Notes under the pieces: model-generated
The model's database searches: none
Seen by the model: the letters and a program-made list of their open reading frames with translations, nothing else
What the model was told of the DNA's origin: nothing
Part shown: positions 33,757 to 42,074 of the stretch, piece by piece
How positions within the stretch are numbered: the stretch's first letter is position 1
Layout of the letters: every line of letters starts with the position of its first letter
Made by a program: the position numbers and the translations under genes
Source: Archangium lipolyticum
Lineage (GTDB): Bacteria > Myxococcota > Myxococcia > Myxococcales > Myxococcaceae
Direction of reading: 5' to 3'
Length of the DNA: 64,000 nucleotides
NCBI RefSeq assembly: GCF_024623785.1
Contig: NZ_JANKBZ010000031.1
Span: 1 to 64,000 of the forward strand

Positions 33757-34368
33757 ATGACGCGCTTCTCTCGTCTGATGGTTGTCTCCGCGATGATGGC
33801 GGGCCTGACGGCCTGCGGTGGTGGTGCGAAGCTGGGCGGTGGCAAGGAGGGCGCGGCCCAGGCCGCGTTCCAGGCGTCCCAGCCGCTGGGCCGCAACGGC
33901 AAGACCGCGCAGCGGCTGCTGGACCAGGCCCTGGCCAGCGGTGCCACCACCATCGCCATCAGCGCCAAGTGCAGCCAGGGGGGCGAGGTGAGCCTGGCAC
34001 TGGACCTGAACGGTGCCGGCCCGGTCGGCAGCCTCAAGTACAGCGTCACCTATGACGCCTGCAGCGAGGACGGGAAGAACGAGTACAATGGCACCATGGC
34101 CACCGCGCTCCTGTTCGACGCTCAGGTGGGCGGCGGCAACGCCAGCCTCTCGTTCGTCACCGTGCTCAAGGGCAGGCTGACCATCGAGGGCGAGGTCTCC
34201 GACTTCATCGACGCGGACGTGACGCTGTCCATGGACATCAGCGCCTCCTCGATGCGCTCGGGCAGCGTGAAGCTCGTGACCAACGGCTCCATCAAGACCT
34301 CGGACGGCAGCTTCACCTACAACAACGAGACCCTCACCATCGTCGCGGGTGAGCTGCCGCAGGCCTAG
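33757..34368 (+). CDS. putative lipoprotein
   Basis: This encodes 203 residues. It has a clear lipoprotein signal (MTRFSRLMVVSAMMAGLTAC, with Cys at residue 20) followed by a Gly-rich linker. The mature part is beta-rich with alternating hydrophobics (VSLALDLNGAGPVGSLKYSV, then LTIEGEVSDFIDADVTLSMD) and a Cys pair. No family is recognised. AAGGAAGAGG precedes the ATG. A strong terminator follows (34393-34433), so it is a single-gene unit, divergent from mraZ. Confidence 0.8.
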   Translation: MTRFSRLMVVSAMMAGLTACGGGAKLGGGKEGAAQAAFQASQPLGRNGKTAQRLLDQALASGATTIAISAKCSQGGEVSLALDLNGAGPVGSLKYSVTYDACSEDGKNEYNGTMATALLFDAQVGGGNASLSFVTVLKGRLTIEGEVSDFIDADVTLSMDISASSMRSGSVKLVTNGSIKTSDGSFTYNNETLTIVAGELPQA

Positions 34369-34392
34369 CCGCTCTGCGTGCTGTCGTCTTCC

Positions 34393-34433
34393 CGAGGCCG
34401 GGACTTCCACTCTGGAGGCCCGGCCTCGTTTTT
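34393..34433 (+). terminator. intrinsic terminator after the lipoprotein gene
   Basis: A 10-bp perfect stem (34393-34402 with 34419-34428) is followed by five Ts on the plus strand. It starts 25 bases after the 33757-34368 stop. Confidence 0.88.
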
Positions 34434-34477
34434 GTCCTATGATCCAGAGACCCAGCCCTTCCAGGGGAGAAGCACCC

Positions 34478-35200
34478 GTGAGCCAGACCGCGACGAAACA
34501 AGCCCTCGGCGAGGTCCGCCTCAAGGTGGCCTACAAGAAGCCCGAGGCCCTGCTGAGCGAGTACACCCGCAGTATCGGCCGGGGAGGCGTGACGCTGCAG
34601 ACGCGCAAGAGCCTGCCGGTGGGCACGCGCTTCGTCTTCGAGATGCACAACCCCGGCGTCACCACGCCCGTGGAGGTGGTGGGCGAGGTGGTACGCGTCA
34701 CGCCCCAGCCCGGCGAGCGCTACATGATCACCGTGAAGTACGACCCCGGCCAGGACCGGGGCGGGCTGGACGCGGTGCTGCAGCGCGTCTTCGACCTGCA
34801 GGCCTTCGAGAAGCTGCGCCGCTACCCCCGCATCCCCCTGCACCTGCCGGCCATGGAGGAGGAGACCCCCTTCGCTCCCCCCTTCTTCGTGCGCGACCTG
34901 TCGCGCGGCGGTGTGGGGCTCGAGGTCGAGGCGCCCGCCCTGCCTACCTCGGTGAAGGTCGGCATGCCCTTCCTGCTGGAGATGGAGCTGACTCTGGGAA
35001 CGCTCATGCTGCACGGGGAGATCGCCTGGACCTCCGCCGGTGGCCCCGAGGTGCTTCCCACCTTCGGTGTCACCTTCGGCACCCTCCGCCCGGATACGAC
35101 GGAGCGGTTGGAGAAGCTGCTCTCCCTCGAGTCCATGCCGCCTCCCCCCTGGCGCGCCCGCATCTGCTTCGGCATGGATGCGGTGATGAAGATGCCGTGA
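34478..35200 (+). CDS. tandem PilZ-domain protein (TIGR02266-like)
   Basis: This encodes 240 residues from a GTG with GGGGAGA 7 bases upstream; an ATG at 34439 is less well placed. Two PilZ-like units are visible. The first (about 8-95) has YTRSIGRGGVTLQT but lacks an obvious RxxxR. The second (about 105-220) has RRYPRIPLHLP for RxxxR and VRDLSRGGVGLEV for the D/NxSxxG motif, so it could bind cyclic di-GMP. Myxobacteria carry many such paralogues, several linked to motility and exopolysaccharide control. It begins just after the upstream terminator, so its promoter probably overlaps that region. Confidence 0.85.
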   Translation: MSQTATKQALGEVRLKVAYKKPEALLSEYTRSIGRGGVTLQTRKSLPVGTRFVFEMHNPGVTTPVEVVGEVVRVTPQPGERYMITVKYDPGQDRGGLDAVLQRVFDLQAFEKLRRYPRIPLHLPAMEEETPFAPPFFVRDLSRGGVGLEVEAPALPTSVKVGMPFLLEMELTLGTLMLHGEIAWTSAGGPEVLPTFGVTFGTLRPDTTERLEKLLSLESMPPPPWRARICFGMDAVMKMP

Positions 35201-35230
35201 GCCTCGGGTAGCGGAACACGGAGCTGGATA

Positions 35231-35266
35231 CCCTCACCCCGACCCTCTCCCAGAGGGAGAGGGAGG
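35231..35266. repeat. REP-like palindromic element 1
   Basis: CCCTCACCCCGACCCTCTCC followed by its inverted arm AGAGGGAGAGGG, between the convergent pilZ and acyl-CoA dehydrogenase genes. It is one of six related elements in the window and may fold in RNA from either side. Confidence 0.8.
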
Positions 35267-35290
35267 GATGGGGATTGGGGTTGGCCAGGG

Positions 35291-37096
35291 CTACACCGCG
35301 GAGAGCGGGTAGCCGGTGGCCTTTTCCACGGACTTCAACACCGTCTCGCGCAGCTCCACCGGATCGTACGGCGTGAAGAGTTCCAGCGGTGCCACCTTCT
35401 TCAGGTGCTCCTTCAGCGCGTCTCCCTTCGCGGCGGCGCACAGCGCGAGCCGAGCCCGGTCGTACGAGCGGGCGTTCGCCTCCGTGCTGTACCGCCGCGT
35501 CATCGCCACCCGCGCCGCGTCGAGCTTCCCCTCCACCTCCGCCTGGCGCGTACGCGTCACCATCGAGTCCAGCGCGTACGCGTCCATCACGATGTCCGCC
35601 ACCGTGGCCAGCACCACCTGCTGCTCCTCGATGTTCGGACCGAAGGCCTCCGCCGCCACCTTCAGCGTGTAGATGGCCAGCCGCTTGAGGTTCTCCGCCG
35701 CCAGCTCCTCCGCCGCCAGCTCGTCCCTCACCCGCGCCCTCGGCAGCCGCCCCCCCACCAGATCCTCGTCCACCGCCTGCGCCACCTCGAAGAGCGGCAG
35801 CGTGCCCTTCATCGTGCGCTTGAGCAGCATGCCCGCGATGAGCATCCGGTTGATCTCGTTGGTGCCCTCGAAGATGCGGTTGATGCGCGCATCCCGGTAG
35901 GCGCGCTCCACCGGGTACTCCTCGATGTAGCCCGCCCCACCGTGGATCTGCACCGCGTCATCCACCAGGTACCCGAGCGCCTCCGAGCCGTACACCTTCA
36001 TGATGGAGGACTCGATGGCGTACTCCTCGATGGCCGCGATGAGGCGCGCCTCGTAGTCGGCGGCCGTCTTGTCCGCCCCGGCGAGCGCCGCGTCCACCAG
36101 GCCCGCCGTGCGGTAGGTCATGCTCTCCACCGCGTAGATGAGCGTGGTCATCCGCGCCAGCTTCTCGCGGATGAGCGGGAAGCTCGCGATGGGCGCCTTG
36201 AACTGCTTGCGCTCCTGCGCGAAGAGCAGCGCGTTGCGCAGGTTCAGCTTCATGGAGCCGATCACCCCCGCCCCCAGCTTGAGCCGGCCATAGTTGAGGA
36301 TGTTGAAGGCGATCTTGTGCCCCTTGCCCACCTCCCCGAGCAGGTTCTCCCGCGGGATGCGCGCGTCCTCGAAGTAGAGGGGGCACGTGGAGGAGCCGCG
36401 GATGCCCATCTTGTGCTCCTCGGGTCCCACCGTGAAGCCGGGCGTGCCGCGCTCCACGATGAAGCCGGTGAACTTGTCCCCGTCCACCTTGGCGAACACC
36501 ACGAACACGTCCGCGAAGGCCGCGTTGGTGATGTAGAGCTTCGAGCCGTTGAGGATCCACTCCTTGCCGTCCGGGGACAGCTCGGCCTTCGTCCTGGCCC
36601 CCAGCGCGTCCGAGCCACTGCCCTGCTCGGTGAGGGCGTAGGCGGCGACGAGCTCACCGGTGGCCAGCCTCGGCAGGTACTTGCGCTTCTGGGCGTCGTT
36701 GCCGAACCAGACGATGGGCAGCGTGCCGATGCCCGTGTGCGCCCCGAAGGACACGGACCACGAGCCATTGAGGCTCATGGCCTCGGCGATGAGCAACGAG
36801 GTGGTCTTGTCCAGACCCAGGCCGCCATAGGCCTCGGGAATGTCGATCATCAACAGTCCGAGCTCACCGGCGCGGCGCAGCAGGTCGCGCAGCAGCGCGT
36901 TGTCCTTCGCCTCGATCTTCTCCGCCTGCGGGAGCACCTGCTCCTGGGAGAACTGGAGCGCCGTCTTCAGGTACAGACGCTGCTCCTCGCTGAACAGCTC
37001 GGGCGTGATGATGCGGACCGAGCCCACGTCACTGAAGAGGAAGGCGCCACCGACGGGAACCTCACCGGGATGAGCCTGCTCGAGCACTGCGGCCAT
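35291..37096 (-). CDS. acyl-CoA dehydrogenase (long-chain type)
   Basis: This encodes 601 residues, the long VLCAD/ACAD9-like form with a C-terminal extension of about 170 residues beyond the usual 380-residue core. Core motifs are YGGLGLDKTTSLLIAE, YALTEQGSGSDALGARTKA (FAD and substrate), WILNGSKLYITNAAFAD, the hinge ERKQFKAPIASF, and RIFEGTNEINRM with the catalytic Glu. It oxidises acyl-CoA to trans-2-enoyl-CoA in fatty acid beta-oxidation with electron transfer flavoprotein as acceptor. The start ATG has GGAGGA at good spacing. It stands alone on the minus strand. Confidence 0.93.
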   Translation of the reverse strand: MAAVLEQAHPGEVPVGGAFLFSDVGSVRIITPELFSEEQRLYLKTALQFSQEQVLPQAEKIEAKDNALLRDLLRRAGELGLLMIDIPEAYGGLGLDKTTSLLIAEAMSLNGSWSVSFGAHTGIGTLPIVWFGNDAQKRKYLPRLATGELVAAYALTEQGSGSDALGARTKAELSPDGKEWILNGSKLYITNAAFADVFVVFAKVDGDKFTGFIVERGTPGFTVGPEEHKMGIRGSSTCPLYFEDARIPRENLLGEVGKGHKIAFNILNYGRLKLGAGVIGSMKLNLRNALLFAQERKQFKAPIASFPLIREKLARMTTLIYAVESMTYRTAGLVDAALAGADKTAADYEARLIAAIEEYAIESSIMKVYGSEALGYLVDDAVQIHGGAGYIEEYPVERAYRDARINRIFEGTNEINRMLIAGMLLKRTMKGTLPLFEVAQAVDEDLVGGRLPRARVRDELAAEELAAENLKRLAIYTLKVAAEAFGPNIEEQQVVLATVADIVMDAYALDSMVTRTRQAEVEGKLDAARVAMTRRYSTEANARSYDRARLALCAAAKGDALKEHLKKVAPLELFTPYDPVELRETVLKSVEKATGYPLSAV

Positions 37097-37247
37097 TCGG
37101 AATCCTCCAGGAGGTTGCCTCCCCCCTCGGGAGGCAGTTGTGCCACCGCGCAGGGCAAGATATGGCGCGGTGCATCAGGGCGGAAGTAGCGACAGACCCG
37201 CCCCTTCTCAACCGAGGTTGATTGGCACTCGCGGAGGAAGTGACACC

Positions 37248-37592
37248 ATGAAGCTGCGCTGGAACGTACTGGGAGCGGTGCTGCTGGGGCTTGGACTCGT
37301 GGGCTGTGGCTCGACGGTGGGCGACGCCTGCACGACGGACAACGACTGTGGGGACATGGGCTTCTGCATCACCAACCGGGACTACACGCCGGGAGGCTAC
37401 TGCTCGCAGAGCTGCGTGCCCGGCAAGGACGACACCTGTCCCTCGGGCAGCACCTGTGTGAGCGAGGGAGCCTCCAACGACGTGTCGGCCTGCTTCCTCA
37501 AGTGCGAGACGCAGGCGGACTGCCGCACCGGCTACCGGTGCGTGGGCGGCTTCAAGAACAACCCCATCTCCATCTGCGTCGCCGCGGACTGA
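37248..37592 (+). CDS. small Cys-rich lipoprotein
   Basis: This encodes 114 residues. The lipoprotein signal is MKLRWNVLGAVLLGLGLVGC. The mature part has ten or more Cys in spaced pairs (DACTTDNDCGDMGFC, YCSQSCVPGKDDTC, CFLKCETQADC), a pattern common in myxobacterial surface proteins and suggestive of disulfide-knotted EGF-like modules. GGAGGAAGTG precedes the ATG. A 13-bp hairpin follows the gene (37615-37648). The function is unknown. Confidence 0.82.
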   Translation: MKLRWNVLGAVLLGLGLVGCGSTVGDACTTDNDCGDMGFCITNRDYTPGGYCSQSCVPGKDDTCPSGSTCVSEGASNDVSACFLKCETQADCRTGYRCVGGFKNNPISICVAAD

Positions 37593-37614
37593 GTCTCCTT
37601 CTCATGTCCCGGGA

Positions 37615-37648
37615 CGAGGGACGCGCGCTGTGCATCGCGCGTCCCTCG
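37615..37648 (+). terminator. hairpin after the Cys-rich lipoprotein gene
   Basis: A 13-bp perfect stem (37615-37627 with 37636-37648) with an 8-base loop lies 22 bases past the stop. There is no T-run, so termination would not be classical. Confidence 0.6.
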
Positions 37649-37737
37649 TGTGACACCGCTGTGCATGCCCCTGCACGACGCACCGCGTAAACCCCTGTTT
37701 CGAGGCATTGGCGCGGTGCGTGCTTTGGGGCCCGCAC

Positions 37738-38448
37738 ATGAAAAAGCTCGTCCCTCTCTTCGCGCTCTTCACCTCGGCCTGCGGACCCGCCACCCTCGAC
37801 CGGGAGCTGAAGGACATCCCGGGCCCGACGATCCTCACGCGGATCAGCTCGTTCAGTGACCAGACCGATTTCTATTTCGGATTCGACTGGGACCGCGACT
37901 CCCCCTGCTACCGCATCCCCGAGGACACCCGCCTCACCGCCAACGGAGACAGCTATGTCCTCGAGGCGCGGGGAGAGTCGTCCTTGAGCTTCGATGGCGT
38001 CTCCTCTTGCAAGAAGGCCAGCTTCCGGGGCCCCGTGCGTCCGGCGAGCGAAACGCGCACCGAGCTCGTCCTCACCGATGGACACTCGAGCAAACGCGTT
38101 GTCTTCCAGTCGCTCCACGCCGAGCGGCGCATCCAGGTGAAGGGCCAGGAGCAGGCCCCGCTTCGCGTGGGAGAGGTGGTCGAGCTCGAGTGGCTGCCTG
38201 CGACCGACCGGCTGACCCGGGCGGATGCCCACCTGGAGGTGGAGGGTAGCGGTCAGTCCGTGTCGTCGCTCGAGGATCTCCAGGTGGAGGGCAGCCACCT
38301 CCGCTTCACCCTCCCCCAGGTGCGGCCCGGCCGCTACGTGGTGAGCGTGTACGGCCAGGGGAACGCTGGAGTGGAGGCGTGCGACGGCTTCATCGCCTGC
38401 GACGCCCTCGTCTCGGAGAGGGTCGAGGTGACCGTCGTCGTCGAGTAG
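37738..38448 (+). CDS. putative lipoprotein
   Basis: This encodes 236 residues. The N-terminus MKKLVPLFALFTSACGPATL is a lipoprotein signal with Cys at residue 15. The mature protein is beta-rich; the last 100 residues (APLRVGEVVELEWLP, then FTLPQVRPGRYVVSVYGQG) resemble an immunoglobulin-like domain. Four further Cys residues could pair. No family is recognised. It ends tail to tail with the minus-strand gene, with 2 bases between the stops. Confidence 0.75.
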   Translation: MKKLVPLFALFTSACGPATLDRELKDIPGPTILTRISSFSDQTDFYFGFDWDRDSPCYRIPEDTRLTANGDSYVLEARGESSLSFDGVSSCKKASFRGPVRPASETRTELVLTDGHSSKRVVFQSLHAERRIQVKGQEQAPLRVGEVVELEWLPATDRLTRADAHLEVEGSGQSVSSLEDLQVEGSHLRFTLPQVRPGRYVVSVYGQGNAGVEACDGFIACDALVSERVEVTVVVE

Positions 38449-38450
38449 CC

Positions 38451-39272
38451 CTACTGTCCCGCCGGCGCCCCGGCCACGGGAGGCCGGGGTGTCGGGTAGA
38501 TGAAGCACAGCGTCTCGAAGAGGGGCTCGCCGGGCGCCACGTACACGCCGCCGAGCGCCCGCGCGGCCTGGGCCACCTCCGTGCCGAAGGACGGCACCAG
38601 GCAGATGTCCTCGGAGGTGGTGAAGCGCCCCTTCAGCTTCCCGAGCCCCGTGCGCAGCGTGGCGATGTCCTGCTTCCCACCGCGCACGGGGACGGAGGGG
38701 CCGTTGGCGTCGGGACCGGGGAGCTTCCCCACGCTGGTGGTGAGCTCGAAGCCGTCCTGCCGCTGGATGATGCGCAGCTTGCCGGGGGCGACCTCGGCCA
38801 GCCACGCCTGGAAGCCCTGCTCGTCGCGCAGCACCAACCTGTAGGCGACCGGGGCATCCGGGTGGAGCAGCCACGCCTCGCGGGCGGAATCCCGCAGGGT
38901 GGCGAACAGCTCGGACGTCTGCGCGAGGAACGTGTCCGCGTCGGGCACGACCAGCACCACCTGCTCCTTCACACGCTCGCGCAACCGGGCCTGCTCCTCG
39001 GGCCTCGAGGGCGTGAAGCGCTCCGCGCCGAGCCGCACGGACTCTCCCGCCAGCTCCACCCGCAGCGGCTTGTCCGGCACGGGCTCGCCGTACACCTCGG
39101 CCGGGGTCACCTCGAAGAGCGCCTCACGCGTCTTCTCCCCCTGCGTCCGCGCGCTCACCCTCGGCAGCGGCGGGGGCACGAGCGACGAGAGCGGCTCGGC
39201 CGGCTTCTCCTCCTTGCAGCCCACCGCCAGCAGCGAGAGCCATCCCGTGAACAGTATCCGCTTCATGCGCAT
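38451..39272 (-). CDS. putative lipoprotein
   Basis: This encodes 273 residues from the ATG at 39272 (GGAAGG upstream). The signal is MRMKRILFTGWLSLLAVGC. A Pro-rich linker is followed by two similar alpha/beta stretches; VVLVVPDADTFLAQTSELFATL looks like the periplasmic fold of ExbD/TolR, but that resemblance is weak and there is no ExbD membrane anchor. The C-terminus is Pro/Ala-rich. No function is assigned. Confidence 0.72.
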   Translation of the reverse strand: MRMKRILFTGWLSLLAVGCKEEKPAEPLSSLVPPPLPRVSARTQGEKTREALFEVTPAEVYGEPVPDKPLRVELAGESVRLGAERFTPSRPEEQARLRERVKEQVVLVVPDADTFLAQTSELFATLRDSAREAWLLHPDAPVAYRLVLRDEQGFQAWLAEVAPGKLRIIQRQDGFELTTSVGKLPGPDANGPSVPVRGGKQDIATLRTGLGKLKGRFTTSEDICLVPSFGTEVAQAARALGGVYVAPGEPLFETLCFIYPTPRPPVAGAPAGQ

Positions 39273-39516
39273 GGCGTGTCCTTCCCGACCCGGCGCGCAT
39301 GATACCCGCGACCCTTGCCCCGGAGACCCTCTTGCGCTACGGACCCGTGACGTCCTGTAGCGGTCATCCACCCTGCCCTGCCCTGGTGCCCCCGGAGCAT
39401 GCGCTCGGCTGGATGCTCGATCCTCCGGAGAACGGACAACCGCCTCAGGTAAGTCGTGGCATCCTGTGTAGCTTGATGCTACGAACCTCTACTGCTCTCG
39501 CATCATCGAGGGGGAC

Positions 39517-40569
39517 ATGCCAGAAGGCTCCGCGTCACTCCAGCTCGTGGTTGGCGACCGGGTGGTCTACCCCAATCAGGGCGTCTGCCGCGTTTCGGCC
39601 ATCGATGTGAAGGAGGTGGCTGGACAGAAGCTCACCTTCGTCACCATGCGCCGCGAAGAAGATGGGGCCGTCGTCATGGTCCCCCAGGCCAAGGTGCTCA
39701 CCATCGGTGTGCGCAAGATCGCCGGACCTGAGGACGTCACCCAGGTCTTCGAGTTCCTGCGCTCCGACAGTGACAAGGCCGACCTGGATTGGAAGCAGCG
39801 CGCCCGGACCAACCTGGACCGGATGACCCAGGGTGGGCTGGTCGGGCTCGCCGAGGTCGTCAAGGGACTGCAGGTGCTCAGCGAGCTGCGCCCGCTGCCC
39901 GCCAAGGAGCGCGAGCTGTACGACAACGCGCGCCACCTGCTGGTCTCGGAGATCGCCGCCGCGCTCAACACCAGCGAATGCAACGCCGAGGACTCCATCG
40001 ACATCGTGCTCTTCCCGCCCGGCCGCGAGCGCCCCAAGCGCACCGCCGCCGAGTTCAAGACGCGCGAGGAGGGTGACGAGGATCTCGGGTTGGATGCCGA
40101 CCTGCTCGGGCTCGACAGCGAGCTGGACCTGCCTCCGGACGAGGAGGAGGCCCCCGCTGAGGAGGAGGAGTCCTCCGAGGAAGCGGGCGAAGAGGAAGGC
40201 GAGGAGGGCGAGCCCAAGGCCCGGAAGAAGGCCGCGGCGCTTCCCGCCGAGGGTGGGGCCGAGGGCGAGGAGGCACCCAAGCGCAAGCGGGGCCGTCCGC
40301 CCAAGCCCAAGCCCGAGGGCGCCGAGGCCGCTCCCGCCGCGCCCAAGAAGCGCGGCCGTCCGCCCAAGCCCAAGCCCGAGGGCGCCGAGGCCGCTCCCGC
40401 CGCGCCCAAGAAGCGCGGCCGTCCGCCCAAGGCGAAGCCCGAGGGTGCCGAGGCCGCTCCCGCCGCGCCCAAGAAGCGCGGCCGCCCGCCCAAGGCGAAG
40501 CCTCCCGAGGAGGCCGAGGAGAGCGAGTTGGATTCCGACCTCGATGAGGACATCGAGGCCGACGAGTGA
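39517..40569 (+). CDS. carD: global transcription regulator CarD
   Basis: This encodes 350 residues. The N-terminal 165 residues form a CdnL/CarD_N domain that contacts RNA polymerase beta (VGDRVVYPNQGVCRVSAIDV, then MRREEDGAVVMVPQ) and carries the helical part that meets CarG. An acidic stretch (about 185-235) follows, and then a basic tail with four AT-hooks (RGRPPKPKP or RGRPPKAKP) like eukaryotic HMGA. In Myxococcus xanthus CarD acts with CarG in light-induced carotenogenesis and fruiting body development, often with ECF sigma factors. The start ATG has GAGGGGG upstream. carG follows 43 bases after the stop. Confidence 0.95.
   Translation: MPEGSASLQLVVGDRVVYPNQGVCRVSAIDVKEVAGQKLTFVTMRREEDGAVVMVPQAKVLTIGVRKIAGPEDVTQVFEFLRSDSDKADLDWKQRARTNLDRMTQGGLVGLAEVVKGLQVLSELRPLPAKERELYDNARHLLVSEIAAALNTSECNAEDSIDIVLFPPGRERPKRTAAEFKTREEGDEDLGLDADLLGLDSELDLPPDEEEAPAEEEESSEEAGEEEGEEGEPKARKKAAALPAEGGAEGEEAPKRKRGRPPKPKPEGAEAAPAAPKKRGRPPKPKPEGAEAAPAAPKKRGRPPKAKPEGAEAAPAAPKKRGRPPKAKPPEEAEESELDSDLDEDIEADE
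40281..40506 (+). repeat. 63-bp tandem repeats encoding AT-hooks
   Basis: The AT-hook core codons start at 40294, 40357, 40420 and 40483, an exact 63-bp (21-codon) period. The unit translates as KKRGRPPKPKPEGAEAAPAAP; the fourth copy is partial and the last two use KAKP. Near identity of copies suggests recent slippage, so copy number may vary among strains. Confidence 0.9.
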
Positions 40570-40612
40570 CACCCCCAGGGACTTCGTGGTCCCCCCTTCG
40601 AGGTGACGCCCC

Positions 40613-41125
40613 GTGATTCGCGTCGTGACGCTGGACTCCTTCGACGAAAAGCAGATCGCGAAGCTCTGCCAGACCCTCTATACGGCGTTCGGCGTGGGCA
40701 GCGAGCACTCCGGCCAGCTGGAGGTGCCCGCGGGCATGTCCGAGCCGCTGGACGCGGAGAAGCTGCTCGCGGAGATGAAGGGCGTGCGGGCCTACGAGGA
40801 CGACAAGGTCCTCTTCATCACCTCGCGCAAACTCAAGGAGCGCGAGCTGGCCTCCGGCAAGGCCCCCACCCCGGGTTACGCCATCTACAACAAGGCCCGC
40901 GCCATCATCAGCACCCACGGGTACAAGGACCTCGAGGCGTCCTTCAAGCCCGTGGCCCGCAACGCGCTGCAGCAGCTCGGCCACCTGTGGGGCCTGCACC
41001 ACTGTCTGGATCCGCGCTGCTCGATGTATCCACCCTGGACGCCGTCCTTCGCCCAGGGTGAGGCCTCCTTCTGCACCTTCTGCCGCGAGAAGAGCGAGCA
41101 GAAGCTCCGCCTTGCGAAGTCCTGA
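40613..41125 (+). CDS. carG: zinc-binding CarD partner CarG
   Basis: This encodes 170 residues from a GTG with GAGGTGA upstream. It has an archaemetzincin-like fold: QQLGHLWGLHHC (120-131), then C136, M138 and a CTFC pair (154, 157), which together should hold two zinc ions. Archaemetzincin proteases have HExxH at this place; here the first His and the catalytic Glu are both Gln (Q120, Q121), so it should not be a protease. That agrees with the known M. xanthus CarG, which lacks DNA-binding and protease activity and works as an obligate partner of CarD. It is co-directional with carD and probably co-transcribed. Confidence 0.93.
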   Translation: MIRVVTLDSFDEKQIAKLCQTLYTAFGVGSEHSGQLEVPAGMSEPLDAEKLLAEMKGVRAYEDDKVLFITSRKLKERELASGKAPTPGYAIYNKARAIISTHGYKDLEASFKPVARNALQQLGHLWGLHHCLDPRCSMYPPWTPSFAQGEASFCTFCREKSEQKLRLAKS

Positions 41126-42074
41126 TTCCATCAGGCGCGCCCTCCCCCTGGTGGAGCTGGGGGGACTGCTGCTCGTCGCGCTCGCCTGCCTCGTCTTCCA
41201 GCTCCGCCTGCCCGGCCGTCTCCCCTCGGAAGCGGACTACCGCACCGTGGCGGACCAGCTGCGCGCCGAGGCCCGCCCCGGCGACGCGGTGCTCCTCTTC
41301 CCCTGGTGGACAGAGAAGGCCCGGCTCCATCTGCCGCCGGAGCTGCCGGTGTACGGCTATCTCGGCTCGGACAAGGACGACCTGAGCGCGCACCCTCGCG
41401 TCTGGGTGCTGGGCCAGCCCGAGCTGCCCCGGGCCGATGAAGCGGGCTTCCGGGCCGCCTTCCTGCCCCGGCGCACCGCCGTGGGTGCTCCGCGCCGCGC
41501 GGGCAACCTGGAGCTGACGCTGTACGAGAACGGCCGCTACCGGCCCCGGCGCTTCGTGGCCTCGGAGGCGTACGCGAAGGCCCGCGTCTATCTGGAGTCC
41601 CCGGACGGCTCGCGCGTCGACTGTCCCTTCGACGGGCGCGTGCACCGCTGCCCCGGGCCTCCGCACCTCTACGTGGCCCCCGAGTGGCATGAAATCTACT
41701 ACGAGCCGCGCCGCTGCCTGTGGATGCACGCCCCCGGCGGGAAGCAGCGGCTGGTGGCCGAGTTCGACGGGGTGCCCGGAGGCACGGAGCTGCGGCTCGA
41801 GGGCGGCATCGTCTTCGAGTACGCCGTCCAGCGCGCGCCGCACCTGAGGACCACGCACTACGGCGTGGAGGACGTGGCCAGCCGCGAGTCGCTGGTACAG
41901 ATTGCCCAGCCGCCGGGCCTGGAGGGCGTGCAGAAGGCCTCGCGCGCGCTGCCGCCGGGCGAGCCTCGCACGGTGAAGGTCTGGGTGCAGGCGGACAACG
42001 CGGACACGCGGCAGGTGTGCCTGGACGTCTTCGCGCTCGGGGACGGGGCAGTCGTCTCCAGGGAGGGCACATGA
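41112..42074 (+). CDS. membrane-anchored protein beside GT39 gene
   Basis: This is about 320 residues. The start is uncertain; a TTG at 41112 overlapping the end of carG is the most plausible in-frame choice. One membrane helix lies near the N-terminus (LVELGGLLLVALACLVFQL), followed by a soluble domain. The first half (DYRTVADQLRAEARPGDAVL, then LFPWWTEKARLHLP) looks like the C-terminal soluble part of GT39-type glycosyltransferases. The second half is beta-rich with four Cys. Its stop overlaps the start of the GT39 gene (ATGA at 42071-42074), so the two are coupled. It may be a periplasmic partner of that enzyme, which is inference. Confidence 0.7.
   Translation: MRSPDSIRRALPLVELGGLLLVALACLVFQLRLPGRLPSEADYRTVADQLRAEARPGDAVLLFPWWTEKARLHLPPELPVYGYLGSDKDDLSAHPRVWVLGQPELPRADEAGFRAAFLPRRTAVGAPRRAGNLELTLYENGRYRPRRFVASEAYAKARVYLESPDGSRVDCPFDGRVHRCPGPPHLYVAPEWHEIYYEPRRCLWMHAPGGKQRLVAEFDGVPGGTELRLEGGIVFEYAVQRAPHLRTTHYGVEDVASRESLVQIAQPPGLEGVQKASRALPPGEPRTVKVWVQADNADTRQVCLDVFALGDGAVVSREGT

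Noticed and set aside
38451-39272. ExbD/TolR assignment for the lipoprotein
   Set aside because: One stretch resembles the periplasmic ExbD fold, but a lipobox replaces the membrane anchor and the catalytic Asp is absent.
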